Origin: Kribbella amoyensis
GTDB lineage: Bacteria > Actinomycetota > Actinomycetes > Propionibacteriales > Kribbellaceae
Assembly: GCF_007828865.1 (NCBI RefSeq)
Contig: NZ_VIVK01000001.1
Location: forward strand, 4,588,001-4,652,000
Reading direction: 5' to 3'
Length of the DNA stretch: 64,000 bases
A program made the position numbers and the translations under genes. The notes beneath the pieces were generated by a model. The model saw nothing but the letters and a program-made list of their open reading frames with translations, made no database searches and was not told the origin of the DNA. Every line of letters begins with the position of its first letter. Position 1 is the stretch's first letter. Shown in pieces: positions 1-8,422 of the stretch.

Positions 1-395
1 TCTTCGACCGCACCACGGAGACGTCCGGCCTGCTCAAACAAGCGGCCGTCGACGGTTTCGGCCTGGTCGTCTACAGCCCGCTCGCCCAGGGTCTGCTCAC
101 CGACAAGTACCTGGACGGCACGATCCCGCCGAACGCCCGCGCCGCGAACAGCGCCTTCCTCTCGCCCGACCAGCTCGACGAGTCATACCGGGAGCGCGCC
201 ACGGCGCTCAACCAGCTCGCCCTGAATCGCGGCCAGTCCCTTGCCCAACTCGCCCTTCAATGGGTCCTCCGCCAACCCGAGGTCACCAGCGCGATCCTCG
301 GTGCGAGCTCCACGGCCCAGCTCGACCACAACCTCGCCGCCCTCGACTTCCCACCTCTCACCGAGGAAGAGCTCGCACAGATCGACAGGACGTAG
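1..395 (+). CDS. Aldo/keto reductase, C-terminal part (5' truncated by window edge)
   Basis: The first complete codon is at position 3 and the frame is open to TAG at 393-395, giving about 130 C-terminal residues. The segment reads VVYSPLAQGLL, then LAQLALQWVLRQPEVTSAILGAS, the last strands and helices of the TIM-barrel NADPH-dependent aldo/keto reductases, closest in style to the YghZ/potassium-channel-beta-like group. The SPLAQGLLT and ILGAS stretches are the usual cofactor phosphate-binding region. The catalytic Asp/Tyr/Lys lie upstream of the window. Substrate cannot be told. It lies tail to tail with the TetR gene. Confidence 0.85.
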   Translation, partial: FDRTTETSGLLKQAAVDGFGLVVYSPLAQGLLTDKYLDGTIPPNARAANSAFLSPDQLDESYRERATALNQLALNRGQSLAQLALQWVLRQPEVTSAILGASSTAQLDHNLAALDFPPLTEEELAQIDRT

Positions 396-431
396 GCGCT
401 GTCGGCCGGTATGGCTGAGCGTCCGGCTCGG

Positions 432-1043
432 TCAGGTGGGCCTGGCTGGGTCCACCACGTCCTGTCCGGCTGCACGGTGAACGCGCAGACCGTCCACGAG
501 GAGGGTGATCAGGCGCTGCGACTGCTCCCGCTGCCGGTCAGGCGCGGCAGCGATCGCCGCGCCGGCCATCCCGGCGACGAGGTCGTCGGGGGTGACGTCG
601 TCCCGGAACGTTCCGGCGGTCACGCCGGCGGCCAGGAGGTACTGGGCCGCGTCGGCGAGCCGGGCCCGGGTGTCGGTCTGGGTGATGGTGCCTGAGGCAA
701 CCAATGCCCGGAGGTCGTCGCCCATCACCCGTTTCGAGTCGACGAAGTCGAGATAGTGCTGCATCCAGGTGAGCAACGCCGCATCGGGCGGACCGGCCTC
801 CGCCAGGGCCGGTGCAGCGTCGCATACCCGGGCGAGTTCCTGGCGGTAGACCGCCTCGAGCAGCGCCTCCCTGGTCGGGAAGTGCCGGTACAGCGTCGCG
901 ATGCCCACGCCGGCCCGGGCCGCGATCTTGTCGAGGGACAGGCGTACAGCCTCGCCGTCGCGCGCGGCCTGGGTGAGCTCGGCCAGCTCGTCACCGGCCG
1001 CGGTCACCACCTGTTCGCGTTTCCGCGCTGCGTCCCTGCGCAT
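432..1043 (-). CDS. TetR family transcriptional repressor
   Basis: 203 residues. The N-terminal half has a TetR helix-turn-helix: LSLDKIAARAGVGIATLYRHFPTREALLEAV at about residues 38-68. The C-terminal part is the variable ligand pocket, resembling the TetR_C_33-type regulators of oxidoreductases. It is divergently transcribed from an aldo/keto reductase gene at 1132. The 88-bp gap carries two matching 12-14 bp palindromes, one touching each gene, so it probably represses both itself and the reductase. The ligand is unknown. Confidence 0.9.
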   Translation of the reverse strand: MRRDAARKREQVVTAAGDELAELTQAARDGEAVRLSLDKIAARAGVGIATLYRHFPTREALLEAVYRQELARVCDAAPALAEAGPPDAALLTWMQHYLDFVDSKRVMGDDLRALVASGTITQTDTRARLADAAQYLLAAGVTAGTFRDDVTPDDLVAGMAGAAIAAAPDRQREQSQRLITLLVDGLRVHRAAGQDVVDPARPT

Positions 1044-1046
1044 AAG

Positions 1047-1097
1047 TGGAGAAACCTCCAGTTCGTGGTACGGTCGGTTCAGAACGGAGAAATCTCC
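1047..1097. promoter_or_regulatory. Pair of TetR operators in the tetR/aldo-keto reductase divergent promoter
   Basis: Two near-identical palindromes stand 38 bp apart centre to centre. TGGAGAAACCTCCA is at 1047-1060 and GGAGAAATCTCC is at 1086-1097. The first lies just upstream of the tetR start and the second 35 bp before the reductase start. The shared core GGAGAAAYCTCC is typical in size and symmetry of TetR dimer sites. Binding by the adjacent TetR is inferred. Confidence 0.75.
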
Positions 1098-1131
1098 ATT
1101 TCCGCCACCACTCTACCTGGGGAGCACGCTG

Positions 1132-2007
1132 ATGACACCTCAACGACCAGGCGGCACCCTGCGACTGGGGCCGTACGAGATCAGCCGGATCGGGTACGGC
1201 GCGATGCAGCTCGAGCACGTCGACGGCGCAGCAGCCGGGGACCTCCTCCGCCGGGCCGTCGAGCTGGGCGTCAACCACTTCGACACCGCCTCGTTCTACG
1301 GTCACGCGACCGTCAACGGCCATCTCCGCGCGGCGTTCCACCCCTACCCGGACGACCTCGTCCTCGTGAGCAAGGTCGGAGCGCGCCGCGTGGACGCGCC
1401 GTTTCCGCTCGTCCCCGCTCAGCGGCCGGAAGAGTTGCGGGAGCAGGTTCAGCTCGATCTCGCGACGCTCGGGCTGGAGCAGGTGCCGGTCGTCAACCTG
1501 CGTCGCGCGGACCGGGGCCCGGGGATCAGCGTCGAGGGGGACCAGGCCGTCCCGCTCGACGACCAGCTCGCCGAGCTGATTGCCCTGCGCAACGAAGGAC
1601 TGATCGGCGGGATCGGTCTGAGCAACGTCGGTACCGAGCAGCTCGAGCAGGCGTTGCCGGCCGGGATCGTCTGCGTCCAGAACGCCTACAGCGTGCTCGA
1701 CCGCTCCTCGGAGGAGCTGCTGAAGCTGTGCGCGGCGAACGGCATCGCGTGGATCCCGTTCTTCCCCTTGGGCTCGGCCTTCGACGGGCTGCCGTCGCCC
1801 ACCGAGCATGCGGTGGTCCAGAAGATCGCCGCAGAGCTCGGCGTCTCGCCGGCCGTAGTCAGCCTGGCCTGGATCCTCGCCCACGACGAGTACACCGCGC
1901 TCATCCCCGGCACCCGCAGCATCGAGCACCTCGAGGACAACGTCCGCACCGCCGAAGTACGCCTCGATGCCGAAGCGCTCAGGCTCCTGGACGGCATCGC
2001 ATCCTGA
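1132..2007 (+). CDS. Aldo/keto reductase
   Basis: 291 residues from the ATG at 1132, which follows a GGGGAG ribosome site at 1119-1124; the frame is open further upstream, but that would cross the operators. The fold shows IGYGAMQLE, then the catalytic Asp/Tyr in FDTASFYG and Lys in LVSKVG. The usual catalytic His position (LH in most members) is VNLRR here, as in several actinobacterial members. C-terminal IPGTRSIEHLEDN is the NADPH-binding signature. It is divergent from and probably repressed by the TetR protein. Substrate is unknown; a role in carbonyl or xenobiotic reduction is inferred. Confidence 0.88.
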   Translation: MTPQRPGGTLRLGPYEISRIGYGAMQLEHVDGAAAGDLLRRAVELGVNHFDTASFYGHATVNGHLRAAFHPYPDDLVLVSKVGARRVDAPFPLVPAQRPEELREQVQLDLATLGLEQVPVVNLRRADRGPGISVEGDQAVPLDDQLAELIALRNEGLIGGIGLSNVGTEQLEQALPAGIVCVQNAYSVLDRSSEELLKLCAANGIAWIPFFPLGSAFDGLPSPTEHAVVQKIAAELGVSPAVVSLAWILAHDEYTALIPGTRSIEHLEDNVRTAEVRLDAEALRLLDGIAS

Positions 2008-2019
2008 GCCGGGCTGTCC

Positions 2020-2859
2020 TCAGGGCGTGCCGAGGACGGACAGTAGCTGCAGCCGCTCGTAGCTGTCGCTGCCCGGTACGGCGGTGTAGACGAGCAGTGA
2101 GTGCGACTGGTCGGGGTCCTGCAGGATCTGGCAGTTCAGTTCCAGCAGCCCGACGGTCGGATGCTGGTACCGCTTGACCTCGCGCGGCCGCAGACCGATC
2201 TCGTGGTCCTTCCACAGAGCACGGAACTCCTCGCTCTGCCCGGAGAGCAGGTCCGCGAGGTACGCCGCGCGGGAGCCGGGTCCGCGCAGGGTGACCACCC
2301 GGCGGAGGCCCGAGACGTACATCCGTGAGTAGAAGGCGTGGTCCTCGGCCGGGTGAAGGTCGCGGGCGGCCGGTTCGGTGAACCAGCGGTACCCGATGCT
2401 CCGCGCCGGTCCGCTGAACCTGGCCAGATCCCCGACGAGCGCGATCCCCGGCGGGGTCTGGCGCAACGTCTCACCGAGCTCGGTGACGATCTCCGCCGGG
2501 GTGTCGACGAGGCGGTCGAGGATCCGCAGCATTCCTGGGCTGATGTGGTCGCTGCCTGGTCCACGGGTCGGCGGTTGGTGCCCGGCGAGCCGGAACAGGT
2601 GGTCGCGTTCGTCGAGGGACAGGTGCAGTCCCTGGGCGATCGACGCGATCATCTGCTCCGACGGGTGCGGCCCGCGCTCCCGTTCCAGGCGCGAGTAGTA
2701 GTCGGTCGACATGTGGCAGAGCACGGCGACCTCCTCGCGGCGCAGCCCGTCGGTCCGCCGGCGCTGCCCCCGCGGCAGTCCGACGTCCTCCGGTTGCAAC
2801 GCCTCCCGGCGACTTCGGAGGAACGCGGCGAGTCCGCTTCGATCGATCATGCTCGCCAT
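2020..2859 (-). CDS. XRE-type regulator with MmyB-like ligand domain
   Basis: 279 residues from the ATG at 2859; an ATG three codons in, at 2850, is equally possible. The N-terminal HTH contains LRREEVAVLCHMSTDYYSRLE, preceded by the typical FLRSRREALQPEDVGLPRGQRRRT. From about residue 110 the MmyB-like PAS-type domain follows, ending HPTVGLLELNCQILQDPDQSHSLLVYTA, a strongly conserved signature. Such proteins sit divergent to a short-chain dehydrogenase very often in actinomycetes, exactly as here (SDR at 2974). It likely senses a small hydrophobic molecule and controls that gene. Confidence 0.92.
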   Translation of the reverse strand: MASMIDRSGLAAFLRSRREALQPEDVGLPRGQRRRTDGLRREEVAVLCHMSTDYYSRLERERGPHPSEQMIASIAQGLHLSLDERDHLFRLAGHQPPTRGPGSDHISPGMLRILDRLVDTPAEIVTELGETLRQTPPGIALVGDLARFSGPARSIGYRWFTEPAARDLHPAEDHAFYSRMYVSGLRRVVTLRGPGSRAAYLADLLSGQSEEFRALWKDHEIGLRPREVKRYQHPTVGLLELNCQILQDPDQSHSLLVYTAVPGSDSYERLQLLSVLGTP

Positions 2860-2973
2860 GGTCTCGTGCGAACGGACCGGTGAGCCACGGATCGTCAGGC
2901 CGTGGATAACTTCCCGGCGGTCGGCGAGCTTGGGTACCGCAAGGGTCGCAGCGGACGACGGAGGAGAAGGCGC

Positions 2974-3912
2974 ATGCCACGCAGGGAGTACGACATCACG
3001 GTTCCCGACCTGACCGGCCGGCGAGCGGTGGTCACCGGAGCCAGCGACGGCGTCGGCCTCGGTATCGCGACCAGGCTCGCCGCGGCCGGTGCCGAGGTGG
3101 TCATGCCGGTCCGGAACCCGGCCAAGGGCGAACGGGCCGCGGCCACGATCCGCGAGCAGGTACCGGGGGCGCGGCTCGTCCTGGCCGAGCTGGACCTGTC
3201 CTCGCTGGCGTCGGTGGCGGCCCTCGGCGAGAAGCTGCGGGCCGAGGACGAACCGATCCACTTCCTGATCAACAACGCGGGCGTGATGACCCCACCGGAC
3301 CGCCAGACCACGGCGGACGGGTTCGAGCTGCAGTTCGGCACCAACCACCTCGGCCACTTCGCCCTCACCGCGCACCTGCTGCCGCTGCTAGTGGCCGGGC
3401 GGGCCCGGGTGACGACACAGGCGAGCATCGCCGCCCGCAGCGGTGCGATCAACTGGGACGACCTGAACTGGGAGCGCTCGTACGACGGGATGAGCGCCTA
3501 CCGGCAGTCCAAGATCGCCTGCGGACTCTTCGGCCTCGAACTCACCCGCCGAAGCGCCGCCGCCGGCTGGGGCATCACGAGCACCATCTCCCACCCAGGC
3601 GTAGCCCCGACCAACCTCCTCGCCGCCCGCCCGGAAGTCGGCCGATCAGCAGACACCAGGGGAGTACGAATCATCCGCTGGCTCTCCACCCACGGCCTCG
3701 TAGTCGGCACCGTCGAAACAGCCAAACTCCCCGCCCTCCTCGCCGCAACCGGCCCAACCACCGAAGACGGCGCCTTCTACGGCCCCCAATGGCCCGGCAA
3801 CGTAGGCGGCCCACCCGGCCCGCAGAAGTTGTGGAAACCCCTCCGCAACCCCAAAGAAGCAACCCGCCTCTGGACCACCTCCGAACAACTGACAGCCGTT
3901 CCGTTCAGCTGA
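2974..3912 (+). CDS. Short-chain dehydrogenase/reductase
   Basis: 312 residues. The ATG at 2974 follows GGAGGAGAAGG at 2960-2970, a very strong ribosome site, so the longer in-frame extension to 2902 is rejected. The Rossmann motif [12 protein letters not shown] is near residue 17, INNAGVM near residue 94, and the active site is YRQSK. The stretch [21 protein letters not shown] is typical of the retinol-dehydrogenase/WW-oxidoreductase-like SDR group. Substrate is unknown. It is divergent from the XRE/MmyB regulator, with which it forms a common two-gene module. Confidence 0.92.
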   Translation: MPRREYDITVPDLTGRRAVVTGASDGVGLGIATRLAAAGAEVVMPVRNPAKGERAAATIREQVPGARLVLAELDLSSLASVAALGEKLRAEDEPIHFLINNAGVMTPPDRQTTADGFELQFGTNHLGHFALTAHLLPLLVAGRARVTTQASIAARSGAINWDDLNWERSYDGMSAYRQSKIACGLFGLELTRRSAAAGWGITSTISHPGVAPTNLLAARPEVGRSADTRGVRIIRWLSTHGLVVGTVETAKLPALLAATGPTTEDGAFYGPQWPGNVGGPPGPQKLWKPLRNPKEATRLWTTSEQLTAVPFS

Positions 3913-3915
3913 CGT

Positions 3916-5207
3916 CTACGGAATCTTCGCGACGGCGTCGACGGCGTCCTCGAGGTTGCTGATGGCAATGATGTGGCCGCCGTCGCCTGGGTCGGGGTCG
4001 GGGAGGATCGATTCCGGGTCGATGAGGTAGATGGCCAGACCGTCGAGGGTGAGTCGTCGGGCGACCTCCAGGAGCATGCGCCGTGCCACGTCGTCGATCG
4101 AAGAGACGGCCGTGAGGTCGAAAACCACCCGTGGTTCTGCTGGACCCGCGTCGACGACCTCCCGCACAACTCTCTCGGCTGCGGCGAATCGGATCCCGCC
4201 CTGGAGTTGCAGCACTCTGGTCGCATCGGGCCCGGTACCCACGACGTGATGGGAGCGGACGACCGCGCGGGCCGCCGGGGGAACCTCCATGACGTGCAGG
4301 CCCATGTCGGACGAGAATCGTTCGAACAGGGAAACTCCTCGCACACTGGTCCCGTGCGAGTCCAGCCGTGGTGAGAACGTCGCAAGTCCCAGCTGGCCCG
4401 GCAGCGCACCGATGATTCCGCCGGCGACGCCGCTCTTCGCCGGAATGCCGACCTGGGTCGCCCAGTCACCGGCGGAGTCGTACATCCCGCAGGTGGCCAT
4501 GACGCTCAACACCTGGCGTACGACCGGTTCGGGCACCACTCGCCGGCCGGAGCGGGGGTTGATCCCGCGGTTCGCCAGCGTCGCGGCCATCAGGGCCAGG
4601 TCGCGGGCCGTGACGAGCAGCGAGCACTGCCGGGTGTACCCGTCGACAACGACGGAGGGTCCTCGCTGAGGATGTTGTGACTGCGGAGCATGTTGGCGAT
4701 GGCGAGATTGCGGTACGCGTGCGCCAGCTCCGAGCGGTACACGGACTCGTCCAGCTCCAGGCGACGACCGGCGAACGCCGAGAGACCGGCGACCACCCGC
4801 TCCAACCGGCCCGCGGGGTCCAGCGACTCGGGACCAACAAGGGAGTGAGTAGTGATCGCGCCGGCATTGATCATCGGGTTGCGTGGACGACCGGACCCGA
4901 CCTCGAGGGAGATCTCGTTGAACGCCTCGCCGGACGGCTCGACGCCGACCCTGGTCAGTACGGCGTCGAAGCCGCGGTCGGCCAGGGCCAGCGCGTAGGT
5001 GAAGGGCTTCGAGATCGACTGGATCGTGAACTCGACGTCGATGTCGCCGGCACCGTAGATCTCGCCGTCGACGGTGGCGAAGACCGCGGCCAGGCGTTCG
5101 GGCTCCGCGGTGGCGAGTTCGGGGATGTACCCCGCCGGAGCACCGGAGGTGTCCGCTGCGACCCCCGCCACGGCCTCGGCCAGGTAGACGGGAATGGGTG
5201 AACGCAT
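3916..5207 (-). pseudogene. glsA: Glutaminase A with C-terminal STAS domain, interrupted by a frameshift
   Basis: Glutaminase converts glutamine to glutamate and ammonia. The N-terminal part (start 5207, AAGGGG ribosome site) reads FTIQSISKPFTYAL with the catalytic SxxK, then NPMINAGAI and YRSELAHAYRNLAIANMLRS. Near 4656-4662 the frame jumps. The continuation VDGYTRQCSLLVTARDLA, AKSGVAGGI and a STAS domain (FDLTAVSSIDDVARRML) is in another frame, ending at 3916. Restoring one C to the CCT codon would give a continuous E-D-P-S-V-V-V-D-G-Y. Both halves keep all expected motifs, so this is either a recent mutation or a sequencing error. STAS-fused glutaminases are known in actinobacteria. Confidence 0.85.
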
Positions 5208-5260
5208 GCCGCTGCCCCTTCATCGGGTGGTGAGAACGCCGGCTTCCTTGGGCCTCCAGG

Positions 5261-5659
5261 TCAGGATGGTCGTTCCTTCGCCCGATCGCCGCCGATGCGT
5301 CCGAGGTGGGTGTGCTGGAACGAGTCCGGCAGCTTCAGTCCGTACCCGAGGGCGCGGTCGACACCGACGTGGAAGGCCCACGCGCACGCGAGCACACCGG
5401 CCGCCGTCGACGGCACCCCCTCGAGGACGAGTGCGGCCAGCGCCGCCAGCGCCGGAAACGCGTAGTTGTGCACCGCGTTGTACGTCGTGGCGCCGATGAC
5501 GGTCGATCGCACGTATCCCAGCATCGACAGGTCGAAGGCGAGGAACGCCGCGAAGACCACCCACCACCAGTCGGGATACAGCGCGACGGCGGCGGCGAGG
5601 GCGACGAGTGCCACCGCCCCCGCCTCGATCCGCTGGGTCACACGGACCTGGCCGGTCAT
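5261..5659 (-). CDS. DUF4260 family small membrane protein
   Basis: 132 residues from the ATG at 5659. Three or four hydrophobic helices are visible: AGAVALVALAAAVALY, WWWVVFAAFLAFDLSMLGY and FPALAALAALVLEG. The C-terminal signature WAFHVGVDRALGYGLKLPDSFQHTHLG marks DUF4260, whose function is unknown. It follows the hydrolase gene with a 4-bp gap on the same strand, so the two are probably cotranscribed. A longer form starting at 5707 would run into the hydrolase coding region and is unlikely. Confidence 0.85.
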   Translation of the reverse strand: MTGQVRVTQRIEAGAVALVALAAAVALYPDWWWVVFAAFLAFDLSMLGYVRSTVIGATTYNAVHNYAFPALAALAALVLEGVPSTAAGVLACAWAFHVGVDRALGYGLKLPDSFQHTHLGRIGGDRAKERPS

Positions 5660-5663
5660 CGAC

Positions 5664-6581
<918 letters not shown>

Positions 6582-7301
6582 TCATCGACGCGGTTCCCAG
6601 CGGAACAGGCGGGCAGCCACCCCGGCGGCGACGACGAGCCAGATCAAAGTGACGGCCACCAGTGGCAGCGAGTCGGCAACGGGAACGCCACCGTTCCATG
6701 AGTCGACGACCAGTACGGTGGCCGAGCCGCCGGGCAGAAGGCGCTTGAGCAGACCGAGCTCCTCGGTGCCGGTGAGCCCCACCCAGCTGGCTACCGCGAT
6801 GACTCCCAGGCTGACGGGCAGGGTGGTCACCTGCGCATGCTCGGGAGAGTTCGTGAGTCCCGCCGTGGCCAAGGCCAGCGCGACCATCATGCCTGTCGTC
6901 GCCAGGACCGCCGCGATGAGGAAGGGGACGTTGGCCGGGCTGGTGGCGACCACGCCGAACACGACCAGGATCGCGACCACCTGGACAAGTGCGATGGCGG
7001 TGATGGGCAGGACGAGCCCGGCGAGGATCTCGGCGTCGCCGGCAGTGGTGGACCGCAGTCGCTTGAGGAACAGGTTCTGCCGCCGCGAGGCCACGGTGGT
7101 CACTGCCGTGGTGTAGAGCCCGAACGCCATGACTGTGAACACGACGATGGCCGCGATGTAGCCGAGACTGGCTTCGTCGGCGAACAGGTCGTGCCGGTAG
7201 ACGAAGAAACCGCTGACGACGACGGGGATCAGCAGCCCGGTGACCAGCACCAGCCGGTTCCGAAAGATCTGGATCAGCTCAGAACGAGCGATGGCGAGCA
7301 T
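6582..7301 (-). CDS. ABC-2 type transporter permease
   Basis: 239 residues with six predicted membrane segments, for example LVTGLLIPVVVSGFFVY, LGYIAAIVVFTVMAFGLY, ALVQVVAILVVFGVVA and SLPLVAVTLIWLVVAAGVAA. The motif TTAVTTVASRRQNLFLKRLRSTTAGDAEILAG is typical of DrrB-like ABC-2 permeases. It lies 50 bp after its ATPase gene on the same strand. The pair probably exports a hydrophobic compound or antibiotic. Confidence 0.9.
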   Translation of the reverse strand: MLAIARSELIQIFRNRLVLVTGLLIPVVVSGFFVYRHDLFADEASLGYIAAIVVFTVMAFGLYTTAVTTVASRRQNLFLKRLRSTTAGDAEILAGLVLPITAIALVQVVAILVVFGVVATSPANVPFLIAAVLATTGMMVALALATAGLTNSPEHAQVTTLPVSLGVIAVASWVGLTGTEELGLLKRLLPGGSATVLVVDSWNGGVPVADSLPLVAVTLIWLVVAAGVAARLFRWEPRR

Positions 7302-7351
7302 GGCAGCGTTCCCTTCGCGGTGAGGTGTCGTGGTGGTGAGCGGACCGGAGT

Positions 7352-8230
7352 TCAGGCGGCGTCGAGCGTGCGGAACACGTCGTCGAGGCGGGTCGGGCCG
7401 GCCTTGAGGTCGAGCAGCTCCACATCGGCGTCGTGAGCCCAGTCCAGGAGTCGGTGGAGGTCCTGCTGGAGGCTGAACGTCTCGATGTGGAAGCCGCCGT
7501 TGAGCGCACCTACGGTCGGCGGTTCGGGCGCTCCTGGCGGCAACGCGAAACTGATCACCGCGGGCAGGGTCTGCGTGAGCTCAGCGATGGTCCCCTCCCG
7601 GCGCAGCGTGCCCTCGTGCATCACTCCGATCCGGTCGGCGCGCTGCTGGGCCTCCTCCAGGTAGTGGGTGGTGAGAACGACCGTGGACCCCTCTTCGCGG
7701 AGCCTGTCCACAGCGGCCCAGAGCGCGTCGCGGGACTGGATGTCCAGGCCTGTCGTGGGTTCGTCCAGGATGACCAGGGCGGGGCCGCCGTAGACGGCGG
7801 TGGCGAAGTCCAGCCGACGCTTCTCGCCGCCGGACAGCTGGGAGACCTGGGTGCCGGCCTTGCGGGTGAGACCGGCGACGCCGAGTACCCGGTCGACGTC
7901 GTCGCGCCGTCCGCTCAGCGTGCCGATGAGACCCACCGACTCACGGACCGTCAGGTCGGGGGAGAGGCCGCTCTCCTGCAGCATGATCCCCGTCCGTGGC
8001 CGCACCGCACGCCGATTCTGCGGGCTCTCGCCGAAGATTCGCACGGTACCGCCGGTGGCCTGGCGGTGACCTTCGACGACTTCCAGCGTGGACGTCTTAC
8101 CGGCCCCGTTCGTGCCGAGCAACGCGTACAGTTCCCCGCTCCTGACCTGGAAGGAGAGGTCCCGGACGGCAGTGAAGTCGCCGTAGGTGACGGTGAGGCT
8201 TTCGACGTCGATCACGGGCGTTTCGGGCAT
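7352..8230 (-). CDS. ABC transporter ATP-binding protein (DrrA-like)
   Basis: 292 residues. Walker A is GTNGAGKTST, the signature LSGGEKRRL, and Walker B LVILDEPTTGLD, followed by the H-loop TTHYLEEA. The roughly 80-residue C-terminal extension is usual for drug-exporter ATPases of the DrrA/CcmA type. It is first in the operon with the permease at 6582. It is divergent from a large LuxR-type regulator at 8423, whose 192-bp shared upstream region suggests control of the exporter. Confidence 0.92.
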   Translation of the reverse strand: MPETPVIDVESLTVTYGDFTAVRDLSFQVRSGELYALLGTNGAGKTSTLEVVEGHRQATGGTVRIFGESPQNRRAVRPRTGIMLQESGLSPDLTVRESVGLIGTLSGRRDDVDRVLGVAGLTRKAGTQVSQLSGGEKRRLDFATAVYGGPALVILDEPTTGLDIQSRDALWAAVDRLREEGSTVVLTTHYLEEAQQRADRIGVMHEGTLRREGTIAELTQTLPAVISFALPPGAPEPPTVGALNGGFHIETFSLQQDLHRLLDWAHDADVELLDLKAGPTRLDDVFRTLDAA

Positions 8231-8422
8231 GGGACCGCTCCTGTCGTTCTTCCGAGTGCCGTGTCATCAGGTTCGCCCAGCTCGCGGAGTCTTCGCGTCG
8301 GTGAAAGGCCCCGATGGTGGAGCGGTCCCTCGTCCGGTGCGGCGAGGGGGTGACCTGGCGGGCCTGGTTCGCATCGGTAAGAATCACCTAGGCCGCCGAC
8401 CCGACGGACAGGAGCGTTTCTG

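Noticed and set aside
2860-3375. Upstream extension of the XRE regulator frame to 3375.
   Set aside because: It would run antisense through the SDR gene and adds no conserved sequence before the HTH start.
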